DNA from: Hofstenia miamia
Taxonomy: Eukaryota > Xenacoelomorpha > Acoela
Direction of reading: 5' to 3'
Length of the DNA stretch: 64,000 bases
Assembly (NCBI GenBank): GCA_004352715.1
Contig: SCFE01000048.1
Coordinates: 507,114 to 571,113, forward strand
Below the pieces are notes generated by a model that saw nothing but the letters and a program-made list of their open reading frames with translations, was not told the DNA's origin and searched no databases. The stretch's first letter is position 1, and every line of letters starts with the position of its first letter. A program made the translations under genes and the position numbers. This document shows positions 23,533 to 33,859 of the stretch, one piece after another.

Positions 23533-26054
23533 ATGACTTCCTGTTTACAAAAACAGATTCTTTTAACTTCATTTTTTGATGCAAGACCAGGTACTTTTGC
23601 TACAACAAGCACTCCTGTAACTATAAGTCATGATGAACATGACCTTGATTCTGAACCCTCCCACAAACGTGTTCAATTGGATAAAGACAATTGGTCTAAT
23701 GAAAATTTAAATGTCAGTTCTCAATTTTCATATAATTCAACTATGGCAGATTCCTTTGAAACCCATAATGATTTTGGCAACATCCTAAAACGTTATGACA
23801 ATCAACACTCACCTGAATTAATACGAAATGGCATATTTGAAAGATGGGTTCCTGATAATGACAAGCAAATGCCTTATAGCTACTATAAAGGCCAGAAACG
23901 GACACTTGGACATCATCATCTAAAAACTTTCAAGTGGTTGGCCATCTCCAGGTCAAGTGATAGTAATTATACTGGAGCTTGGTGTGTTCCATGTACTCTT
24001 TTTAAGACAAATGACTATGGGGGAATTAAACTAAAAATGGGTTGTCTTGTTAATAAGCCACTCACAAAATTTCGAAAACTATTGGGCAGTGATGGTTCTT
24101 TAACACAGCATGCTAAAAGTAAGTTTCATTCCGCATGTCAAATGAAAATGAATGAGTTTTTGATTAGAAGGAGTGATGCTGATGAAACTACATTATCATT
24201 GAGAAATCAACTAGATGAACAACGTCAATATCAAATTTTGGAGAACAAAAAGTTACTAATTCCCATTATTGACACAGTTTTGACAATGGCATGTCAAAAT
24301 ATATCCTTCAGATGTCATCGTGACGATGGAAGACTGGTTTTAGAGGAACCCATTGAAATGGATGGAAATTTCAGGGCTCTTTTGAGAATGCGTATTCGAG
24401 CAGGTAATGAAAATCTTAATAAATTAGTAACAGTTTCTGCTAAAAATGCTCAGTATACAAGTAAAACAATTCAAAATGAGATCCTTCGGTTTTCTTCAGA
24501 TCTAGTATGTAAGGAAGTATTTCAAAGAGTAAAGCAATCTAAGTTTTATTCCTTACTCTGTGGTGAAACAACAGACTCAGCTAGTAAAGAGCAGTTAGTT
24601 TTAGCACTGTGATACGTTCATGCTAATAAATGTCAAGTGATAGTAATTATACTGGAGCTTGGTGTGTTCCATGTACTAAACTTAAAGGTAATGAATGTGA
24701 ACTTAAGATGAGTGGGGAGAACATTGGAAAAGTGATTTGTAAACTTTTTTTGGATTTAGGCCTTGATCCTAAGCTAATGATAAGTCAATCCTACGACTCA
24801 GCTAGTGTAATGAGCAGTGAAGAAGTTGGTGCAGCTTCATACATTCAACGGAAATTTGATAATTTAGCCCAATATATACCTTGTATAATGCATGGGACAA
24901 ATTTAGTCATGAAGCAATCCCAGAAGATACCTGTTTTTCGTAATTGCTATGACATTATTCGAAAAGTATCATCATTTTTTAACCAAAGCTCCAAAAGAAT
25001 GAAAGTATATCAAAATACCATTACAAAATTTAATGACTCTGAACCTCGAATTCAAATTCTTTCTAGAAAATTGAAATCGTTTTGTGAAACGCGTTTTGTG
25101 GAAAGACACTCTTCTATTGCAATTTTCGTTGATCTGCTTGAAATAACAGTGGAAGCTCTTCATATAATTTCTGAATGGTCAAATGCAGAAACAGCTCATA
25201 ATGCCCATAATCTCTTTGTCCTGATTCAGCAGGCGGATTTTGTTGCTGCATTAATTTGTCTAAAACAAGTATCATGTTTGTTTAAGCCTCTTGTCACACA
25301 ACTTCAAGTTGTAAATCAGGATATTAACAAAGCTCTAAGTTTAATTTCTCATGTTGAAAATGTACTGAGAGAATTAAGACAATCATTTCATGAAACATGG
25401 GCCGAAATTTTGAGAATAGCAGATTTCTTATGCATTGATATGACTCCTCGTCGAATTTGCATGAGATCTTCCCACTGTGCAAATGCTCCATCTAGTAATA
25501 ATGAGGACCATTACAAATTTAATGTTTATTTTCCCCTCATTGATGCCCTATTATCAGATTTGTCTTCACGGTTTGGCCGTCAGCAGCAAATAGCTTTAAG
25601 ACTGGTATCCTTTATACCATCACACTTAATCAAAAATGATATTAAGTGGGAATCCGTTCAGTATATAATTGAATATTATTTACCATTACTTAGTTCTTCT
25701 ACTGAATGTGAGATTAAGGCAGAATTTATGATTTGGAAAAGCATGTGGTTAAATGTTGATGAAGATAAGCGCCCTAACAATGGTCTCGATGCATACATTG
25801 CCGCTAAATCTGTGACTCTTCCAAGTATTCAAGAACTCTTGCAAATTATTTGCACTATGGGTGTTACTACAGCTGAGCCTGAAAGAATATTTTCCAAACT
25901 AAATTTGGTGTTATCATCACTGTGAACAACAATGACGGAAGAGAGACTCCAACATTTATTAATTCTTGGTGTTCACAAAGAATTATGTCCTTCCACAGAT
26001 GATGTAATTGAAGAATTCGGAAAGCATCCCAGGCGCCTTGGTATTGTTTTGTAA
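23533..26054 (+). pseudogene. hAT transposase, ZMYM1/TTF-zinc-finger type, broken
   Basis: The first frame (23533..24612, 359 codons) starts MTSCLQKQILLTSFFDARPG. It carries the TTF-type zinc finger region (WLAISRSSDSNYTGAWCVPC, TQHAKSKFHSAC) and ends in the catalytic region at FYSLLCGETTDSASKEQLVL; the usual DETTD is here GETTD. The second frame (24630..25925) continues with LDLGLDPKLMISQSYDSASV, where YDGA is YDSA, then CIMHGTNLVMKQSQK, LKSFCETRFVERHSS and the dimerisation block TTAEPERIFSKLNLV. The family end MTEERLQHLLILGVHKE follows a stop at 25923. A 45-bp repeat (see findings) sits at the break. One frame interruption plus a few stops suggest fairly recent inactivation. Confidence 0.88.
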
Positions 26055-26434
26055 AACAGATTGATTAATTGAAATTATATAATCAATTTGTTTAACTTAC
26101 TATTGAAAATGTATATGCATGTATTTAATTGCACTTGCACTGTCAGATCATTAGGGGAATAGATTTTTTAATGTTTAGTGTTTTCTTAAAATTAGATTTA
26201 TTGTCAGCTTTTGCTTTATTTACAATCATGATAATTTATGTAAACCAAGTATAGAAATTGAGAGTATGTAAAAATCGTCTGTAGGGCTTATATAGTTGAA
26301 CTACTTCCTGCATCATTGAGACCCCCCCCCACGAAATTTATTCCTGGATCCGCCCCTGATATGTATTCGAATTTAAAAACAGAAACCTCTTTTCAAAAAC
26401 TGCTTTGCAAAATTTTATTAATGAATACGACACT

Positions 26435-27430
26435 TCATGATTTATTGACTTCAGATGGCTTTCTTGCAAACCACGATTTCAGTTTCATAAGTATCGTCAA
26501 ATAACCAAGCCTAACAGTTGTGCGAATTTGGCGCAATGATATAAACAAAACAGGATTAATGAATAAAAATAAATATGTGCTAAGTTTGTTTGATATACTT
26601 GTTATGACGTACCAATAATGTGTTAATGAACCAGTTGCATTAATAGCAATGAGCAATATGTAATTAAGGAAAAAATATGCTATTAAGGCCCAATAAATTA
26701 TGAAGCTCAGACCCATTTTTATTAAGGAGGCGGCATCGGCACTTGCTTCAATAGAATCCACCAGATGCATCTTCTGTAAACGCCGTATGTTTAACCATTT
26801 CGTCACTAAATTGCTTAAAATGAATCCGTAGGCTAACGTTAACAATATAAGGAAGAATATCAATGTACCCAAATTAATATAATTCATAACTTCAACTGTT
26901 TGAAGAACATGTCTGTTAAATTGAGATCCACATTTAAAATGAGCCTTAGAAAGATCAATAGCTAGGGTCATGGAAGAAAATAATAAAGCAAGCCATAGGA
27001 ACATGATAGAGAACACTAAGAACCCGCGTTTAGAAAATAATCTTCTGTACCTTGTGGCATCGTATAGTCCAAGCAACCGACTAAGAGAGAGCAAAAAAAT
27101 TGTTGTAAAAACTGTTGAATTTATTAAGCTATCCAAAACAAATTGAGTCAAAAACTGTAAGCTGCCCTTTATTGAAATTATAAAATGTAGGCAGTAGTTC
27201 AATAGGATGATTGCAGTTGGAAACACACTTCCAATCAAAGTTGTTGATATAACGATTTTTTCAAAATATTCATGCTTTCTTCGTGGAATCAGAATTCCAA
27301 CTAAAATAATGAGATTGAAAAGCACAGATGAGAAAAGACATAAATCATAAACTATGTTGCTAACCAGAAAAAATCCATGAATTGAAAATTTGTCAGTGCA
27401 ATTCGTTATTGCTTCTATGTAGTTTGTCAT
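26435..27430 (-). CDS. Seven-transmembrane receptor, rhodopsin-like GPCR (orphan)
   Basis: A single uninterrupted frame of 331 codons. Residues 1-18 are a short N-terminus with an NCT glycosylation site. Seven hydrophobic segments follow at about 22-48, 58-80, 95-117, 138-158, 185-208, 238-262 and 274-298. The end of helix 3 reads LSLSRLLGLYDATRYRRLF, in the place of the DRY motif, here SRLLG. Helix 7 ends NPVLF in place of NPxxY. A basic C-terminus (LKSWFARKP) follows. Intronless, divergent receptors of this kind are common in lineage-specific invertebrate chemoreceptor or peptide-receptor expansions. No ligand can be inferred. The nearest downstream feature is the hAT end. Confidence 0.75.
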   Translation of the reverse strand: MTNYIEAITNCTDKFSIHGFFLVSNIVYDLCLFSSVLFNLIILVGILIPRRKHEYFEKIVISTTLIGSVFPTAIILLNYCLHFIISIKGSLQFLTQFVLDSLINSTVFTTIFLLSLSRLLGLYDATRYRRLFSKRGFLVFSIMFLWLALLFSSMTLAIDLSKAHFKCGSQFNRHVLQTVEVMNYINLGTLIFFLILLTLAYGFILSNLVTKWLNIRRLQKMHLVDSIEASADAASLIKMGLSFIIYWALIAYFFLNYILLIAINATGSLTHYWYVITSISNKLSTYLFLFINPVLFISLRQIRTTVRLGYLTILMKLKSWFARKPSEVNKS

Positions 27431-27736
27431 ACAATTTGTTACAATAAATAACAGTATGTTGATTTGGTAAACATGTTTTCGAGGTGCATGTATCGCATTA
27501 GTTAATTAAATATTTGTGATAACTGGACTGGTACTTAGCAAATCATAATAATTGATTGATTCAGTTGGCAAATTAGACTAAATTATGAATTAACAGTTAT
27601 TTACAAAATTGCCTGCCATACTCAGACGTCCAATATGTAGTGTTAGTGTAATATCGCTACCCAGGTGAAACTAACACTTCATAACTCGATAATCTACTTA
27701 GAGAATCAACAAGAGATCAGCGTCAGCCATCACGGG

Positions 27737-27798
27737 GTAAGTATTATCTAAACTTCCTCTTCCTTTCTTTAATTGTGTATCCCACACTGCCTTGACAG
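27737..27798 (+). other. Candidate 62-nt intron of a plus-strand transcript
   Basis: CACGG|GTAAGTATT opens and a pyrimidine-rich tract ending CCTTGACAG closes a 62-nt segment, matching consensus donor and acceptor well. Neither flank has a long frame, so it would be in a 5' UTR or non-coding RNA. It starts about 300 bases from the receptor gene start on the opposite strand, so a shared divergent promoter is possible. Confidence 0.35.
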
Positions 27799-27937
27799 AT
27801 GTTCTAATAACAATTATAAAGTAGTATTATTTAGATACTCCATCGGTGGAAGAGGATTGTAATCTCTGGGCGCACTTGCCCGACACCAAGTCATTGAGAT
27901 CATAACAGGCTCGCCAGAAGCTATCAGCAACTCCATC

Positions 27938-28030
27938 NNNNNNNNNNNNNNNNNNNNNNNNNNNNNNNNNNNNNNNNNNNNNNNNNNNNNNNNNNNNNNN
28001 NNNNNNNNNNNNNNNNNNNNNNNNNNNNNN
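27938..28030. other. Assembly gap, 93 N
   Basis: Run of N. It bounds the left side of the compositionally distinct block at 28031..30225. The sequence just left of it (27840-27937) is also GC-richer than the window. Confidence 1.
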
Positions 28031-28380
28031 TAATAAATCAAACCGCGATAATAAAGAGAAAATATAACGAGGTTAATGTTCATCATATTCACAGCTCGTA
28101 GTTCTTATTTATACAAAATTTATTAAAACATATTTACCGATTATTGATGTCAAACAAGTACCAGTCGCCTAATTTCAATTTTGGTTTTCCCACGCTTTAG
28201 ATTTCTGCGTACCTCGTGGCTATGCAGAACTGTGTGCAGGCGATTCGTCCACACTTAATTTTGTCAAACCGTTTTGGCGACTAATACTTGACGAAATTAC
28301 ACTGTCAAAATTACTAAACGCATTTTCCAAGAATTAACACAAATCATTGATAGAGTTTTGGTTGTTATTCTTGAATGATG

Positions 28381-30202
28381 CTACACGCCACCCTCAGCCT
28401 GCAACGGTTTTAATATAGCACGTTCCCCATGCACCATCGCATCTGCTCTTCTTATGATTGTCTCGGCTTCAACGTTGTTCCATTGTGTCTCGGCGAATTC
28501 TGGCTGTTTTGTCATCTTCAAAACTGCTTCCTTTTCGGTTGTTGTTATGTCTGTGTAACGTATAATTTCCGTGTTTCTTATCGATTCATCTATCATCGTG
28601 ATCTGTCTTAATTCATTTATCTTTTGCGTGAATATAGAATGGAATTTCCTGTATAATTTCAGCCCTTTGATTCCGATCATTAGAGTCATTAATGCATCCG
28701 CGCGACTTGTGTGGGCTAATCCTTCTTTCAATCTACTCTCCAGATAAAAGAATTTAAATCTGTTACTAAGCTTTTGGTGTTTTCAACGTCTTTATAGAAA
28801 AAACTAATGTTGTTTGCTATTGAGACCATCGTTATCTTATACGTTGGGTTTTTCTCCATGATAATCCTCAAAATATTCTTCTCCAATGTGTGCATTGGTT
28901 TGTCTTTCTTGTCTGGGGATGCTAATTTTTCAGTACTTCCTATTAGTAACCAGTTCTTGGTTGCTGTTGTTATCGGTGAGAAAGCTATTTCGTATTTCTT
29001 CTCTTTCGCTATCATCACTCTGGTTTTCCTTTTCATAGGAAGTTGTATTTTATCGTTCTCTGTCAAGTATATCGCTAGAATCCATATGGACGTTCGATAT
29101 CGTATTTCCGGTGCATTCGTTTCCTCAAACATGTATTTCCTGAAATCTTTTTTAGTGTTTAACTCATAGGCCTTGTTTATTTCGTGCAATATCACTTCAA
29201 CCGACTTGTGATACTTCCTTGATGGTGAGTCTATTTTTATTTTCGGCCATTTTTCCTGAGTTGGTTTTGTAAACTTCATTTTGCGCCATGTTTGCTGTAT
29301 CTCTTTCAAATATTCTTGTCTTTGATTTAGACTGCACTTAATATGAANNNNNNNNNTCACTCTGGTTTTCCTTTTCATAGGAAGTTGTATTTTATCATTC
29401 TCTGTCAAGTATATTGCTAGAATCCATATGGACGTTCGATATCATATTTCCGGTGCATTCGTTTCCTCGAACATGCATTTCCTGAAATCTTTTTTAGTGT
29501 TTAACTCATAGGCCTTGTTTATTTCATGCAATATCACTTCAACCGACTTGTGATACTTTCTTGATGGTGAGTCTATTTTTATTTTCGGCCATTTTTCCTG
29601 AGTTGGTTTTGTAAACTTCATTTTGTGCGCCATGTTTGCTGTATCTCTTTCAAATATTCTTGTCTTTGATTTAGACTGCACTTAATATGAAGCTGTGTTA
29701 GTTGTTCCAGGTTTACTGCATTTGTCATGAGTTCGATCGTCCGCACTTGCTGATATATCTCAATCGCTATCCACGGTTCTACCATAATTCTGTATATCGG
29801 TGTCCAATAATCTAGTTGGAGATCGAATTTTATCAGTTGCGATATTTCCTTTTCATTCTTTTTCCGTTCATATGGGAAGATGTTTTGAATTTGTAGGATC
29901 ATATTTCTTAAAAATTCTGGTATATCTTCCTCCGTACATATCGTGATTATTACAATTTGAACTCCTGTCTTCTCTGCTAACTTCAGTGTATGCTGTAAGT
30001 GTTTCTCCAGTTGTCCGTTGTACTCCTTTTCTTTTAGAATGTGAATTATCGTTAGATTATTAGGATCAATGTTGATTTGTTCGATTGCTGCTACTGCATC
30101 CTTATTTCTCATTAGACGTTGCACTTCATTCAGAGTAAAATTATCATTGAATACTGTATGCACTGTGCTTCTAAAGTAAGGTCTCTCTAATGTTTCATTC
30201 AT
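28381..30202 (-). CDS. Unrecognised protein-coding block of foreign composition, broken
   Basis: Starting at 30202 (MNETLERPYFRSTVHTVFND; the frame stays open to the gap at 30226, so it may begin earlier), a long hydrophilic protein is encoded on the minus strand. The frame is interrupted by a repeated 333-bp segment and a 9-N gap (29348..29356), and again near 28735, where it passes into another frame ending at 28381 with ILKPLQAEGGV. Setting the repeat aside, the coding stretch is some 490 codons. There are no membrane segments, signal peptide or zinc motifs I can see. The base composition is visibly less AT-rich than the rest of the window. I do not recognise the family. Options are an endogenous viral or other mobile-element protein, a transferred gene, or a contaminating contig joined by gaps on both sides. 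Confidence 0.5.
29015..29347. repeat. 333-bp segment, copy A of a diverged direct repeat
   Basis: Repeats at 29357..29689 across a 9-N gap. Most of the differences are CG/CA or C/T changes, and copy B has a 2-nt insertion ('ttttgtgcgcc' against 'ttttgcgcc') that breaks the frame there. Copy A keeps the coding frame. Most likely two haplotypes placed in tandem by the assembler. Confidence 0.9.
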
Positions 30203-30225
30203 TCTTTCACGATAGCTTATTAATG

Positions 30226-31225
30226 NNNNNNNNNNNNNNNNNNNNNNNNNNNNNNNNNNNNNNNNNNNNNNNNNNNNNNNNNNNNNNNNNNNNNNNNNNN
30301 NNNNNNNNNNNNNNNNNNNNNNNNNNNNNNNNNNNNNNNNNNNNNNNNNNNNNNNNNNNNNNNNNNNNNNNNNNNNNNNNNNNNNNNNNNNNNNNNNNNN
30401 NNNNNNNNNNNNNNNNNNNNNNNNNNNNNNNNNNNNNNNNNNNNNNNNNNNNNNNNNNNNNNNNNNNNNNNNNNNNNNNNNNNNNNNNNNNNNNNNNNNN
30501 NNNNNNNNNNNNNNNNNNNNNNNNNNNNNNNNNNNNNNNNNNNNNNNNNNNNNNNNNNNNNNNNNNNNNNNNNNNNNNNNNNNNNNNNNNNNNNNNNNNN
30601 NNNNNNNNNNNNNNNNNNNNNNNNNNNNNNNNNNNNNNNNNNNNNNNNNNNNNNNNNNNNNNNNNNNNNNNNNNNNNNNNNNNNNNNNNNNNNNNNNNNN
30701 NNNNNNNNNNNNNNNNNNNNNNNNNNNNNNNNNNNNNNNNNNNNNNNNNNNNNNNNNNNNNNNNNNNNNNNNNNNNNNNNNNNNNNNNNNNNNNNNNNNN
30801 NNNNNNNNNNNNNNNNNNNNNNNNNNNNNNNNNNNNNNNNNNNNNNNNNNNNNNNNNNNNNNNNNNNNNNNNNNNNNNNNNNNNNNNNNNNNNNNNNNNN
30901 NNNNNNNNNNNNNNNNNNNNNNNNNNNNNNNNNNNNNNNNNNNNNNNNNNNNNNNNNNNNNNNNNNNNNNNNNNNNNNNNNNNNNNNNNNNNNNNNNNNN
31001 NNNNNNNNNNNNNNNNNNNNNNNNNNNNNNNNNNNNNNNNNNNNNNNNNNNNNNNNNNNNNNNNNNNNNNNNNNNNNNNNNNNNNNNNNNNNNNNNNNNN
31101 NNNNNNNNNNNNNNNNNNNNNNNNNNNNNNNNNNNNNNNNNNNNNNNNNNNNNNNNNNNNNNNNNNNNNNNNNNNNNNNNNNNNNNNNNNNNNNNNNNNN
31201 NNNNNNNNNNNNNNNNNNNNNNNNN
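30226..31225. other. Assembly gap, exactly 1,000 N
   Basis: A round-number gap, so its true length is unknown. Any frame drawn across it is meaningless. Confidence 1.
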
Positions 31226-31839
31226 GATGTCTTAACTTCCCACTTTAAATTTAAATATAATCAAACAAATATTTTCTAATAAAGTGGTGCTTTAAGAACA
31301 CATGCCCATCACGTGATTAATTGACAATCACTGTTAATTAATAATAGAGAAATTTTAATGCAGTTGCTGCAGAATTGTCAACTGTTCATAATAATATGGT
31401 ACACTAGTAACTAGATAAATAATCTCAATCAAACAAAATAAGAAATGATAAGATTTATCTATAAACATGCTGCATATGTGTGAATTACAATTAAATGAAT
31501 TTTAACTAAAGATAGCTTCTTCATAATAAATTTTGTCTAAAACATTAGGTGTTCGTAATAATATGTGGAGAACTGGTTATATATACTTTTTAATTTTTTC
31601 TTCAATTTAAACATTGACTACAAAAAGCAATTCTGAACATTCGTGCATACAAAGTGTATGTATGTACTTTCGACTATATATATAGTCGAAAACTTCTATG
31701 TATTTAGACTGCAATTTGTTAATTATTTTTACAAAAAATATTATTTGGTGCACAAATTAATAAAAAAGTGTAAACAGTGGACTAATATATTTTCAATGTA
31801 CGAAATTTGCGCAATAATTTTTTGTGTACCTAATAGGTG

Positions 31840-31887
<48 letters not shown>

Positions 31888-32640
31888 TTTATTCTTACGT
31901 ATACTACATTCAATTGCATTACAAGAAATTTAAACAGTGTCAGTGACGTCAGCAAATAACTAGTGAAAGTGCAGTGTAGATTACGTACTATGCTTAACTG
32001 TAAGAGAAAGAGGTTTTTACAAATTTATATATCCTAAAATTAATATATTATCTAGCTCATCATCAATTGTTTAAACGCTATTGGTTTACTATTCAATGGC
32101 AAAAAAAAATTGTTCATAGCCATAGTTGTTCACGTGTCAAAATTTTGCAAAAAATTTTATCCCATATGTCAATTTATAAAGGGAAAAATGAAGTAGATGC
32201 AATTGAATATAATTTCATGAAAATGCCAACACGCGAATGTTCAAATACATCATCAATTCTAATTGGTTAATGCTAATACTATAAAATAATGTAAAGATCG
32301 TATCTATATCATTTGAATTTCTCGTGTTAATTTTGCATTTAATGAATTTAAGTGGTAAGTTAAGTCGTGCGAACAAGGGAAATACCTTAAATTATATAAT
32401 ATTGAAGAGGATCAAGACAAATTTTTTCCGGCAATTTGTATAATAGATGCTCGGCAAAATTCATCACTAAGTTTAATCTATAGTTGATTTTTAAATGCTG
32501 GAGGCCCAAAAATGCATTTAAGAAAGAAAACAATATCCATTTCAAGTACATTTTATTAACATGTAATTGTTAGAGGCTACAACAATGTGTGCTACAATTT
32601 CTTGTAATGATTCGAATTGAGTAATTTTTGACCCCGAAAA
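31226..32640. other. AT-rich non-coding stretch with microsatellite and palindrome
   Basis: Contains a perfect 24-bp palindrome TTTCGACTATATATATAGTCGAAA reduced here to its arm TTTCGACTATA (31668..31691) and a TA microsatellite at about 31843..31893. No gene is supported. Confidence 0.6.
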
Positions 32641-32642
32641 AT

Positions 32643-33850
32643 TTAAAATGTGTTATTGATTATCTTTGTGAAAGAGCGATATAACACAGAATTCGCTTTT
32701 GGAAGGTTTACAGTTAAATGGTGCATATTAAAATATTTTAGCAGTTTAGACAGATTGACTTCTAACTTACTAATTGATGTTTCTATTTGATTATCATGTG
32801 TGTAAATACACGTGTCCTCAGCATAATGCACTATTCCACAACCATTGCTTAAATTGCCATTTAAATCATTTACATACAACAAGAAAAATAGAGGCCCTAA
32901 AATAGTACCTTGTGGATGTTGAACACTTTTGTAAGTTTTACCTCAGTTAGAAAATTACTATTTATCTTTGAAAACGATCACTTAATTAGCACCTTACTAA
33001 ATTTATACTATTAGAGTCGAAAGCAATGTAGTATAATTTTTTAAGAAGAATATAGTGATCAATGGAATCAAATGCTTTGGACAAATCAATAGAAGCAATT
33101 GTGATAAAATTGTTATTATCATATAAGATCTCCAATTTTCATTAGCATAAAGTAAAGCATCAAAGGTGGAGTGAGCTTTGCGAAAACCTAATTGAGCATT
33201 CAAAAGAATTGATTTGTTATGGAGATAAGTGTTTATTTGGTCAAATATTAGTTTTTTGAAGATTTTTGCAAAAGGCAAGATGATTGAAATAGGTATTTAG
33301 TTTTATGCAGTGATTGATGATATGGCATAAAGGACTACTAATAAATTTTGTGCAAACTTTATTACACAATGCCAGTATTTCAGAAGGTCCGCTTGATTTA
33401 TTAACCTTTAGCTTATTTTTTGCTTGAAGGACTTCATATCATGTTACAAATCGGAATGAAAAATAATTTTAAGGGAGTTTGTAGTTTGATTTTTCAAGTT
33501 TAAGTGGCATCAGAGGTCCCAAGTATTTGCCTAGGTTAATGAACTGATCATTGAATGCATTAGCAATATCCTTGGTTTTAGTTAATATTCTACCATTGCT
33601 ATTTGCATTAAGATGCAGGTGTTGCATATTACTCTTGCTTCTGTTCAATACATTGTTGATGAAGTTCCACTTATGCTTAGGGTCATTTATTCTACTAAAT
33701 ACAGATTGCATATACCGTTTTTTGCTGCTCTCATTTCAATATTAGATTTGTTCCTTGCAATTTTATGTAACCAGTAGTTATCAGCAGTTTTCTTTCGTAA
33801 GTAAGTTTTGTAAGCCCGATTGCTGCATTTGACGAGTTTTTTTTAGGTTG
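32643..33850 (-). pseudogene. Decayed non-LTR retrotransposon (RT region)
   Basis: Three frames follow in the right order on the minus strand. First is a pre-RT segment (33469..33711, DPKHKWNFINNVLNRSKSN, ILTKTKDIANAFNDQFINLG). Then comes an RT finger/palm part (33003..33278, FAKIFKKLIFDQINTYL, LNAQLGFRKAHSTFDALLYA). Then the catalytic part (32643..32882, LYVNDLNGNLSNGCGIVHYA), where the FADD box has become YAED. It differs in sequence from the LINE at 6.8-8.9 kb. The 3' portion is missing. Confidence 0.75.
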
Positions 33851-33859
33851 GGAGTTAAC

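Larger units (their letters stand above)
22521..26358 (+). mobile_element. hAT DNA transposon, near full length
   Basis: The left end CAGTGGCGGATTTGAAGG and the right end CTGGATCCGCCCCTG (reverse complement CAGGGGCGGATCCAG) are imperfect inverted terminal repeats of a known hAT style, each beside a G/C-run near GGGGGTCTC. The element is about 3.8 kb, usual for an autonomous hAT, and encloses the transposase relic at 23533..26054 plus a SINE copy at 23069..23160. I found no matching 8-bp target duplication (left flank attgtaac, right flank atatgtat), so the left boundary may be wrong. The right end lies 76 bases from the stop of the receptor-like gene. Confidence 0.7.

Noticed and set aside
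27840-27937. Possible tRNA-like or coding piece left of the 93-N gap
   Set aside because: GC-richer than its surroundings and open in one frame, but too short and without motif or cloverleaf to name.
30190-31248. 352-codon plus-strand frame
   Set aside because: Almost wholly N; it exists only because the gap contains no stop codons.
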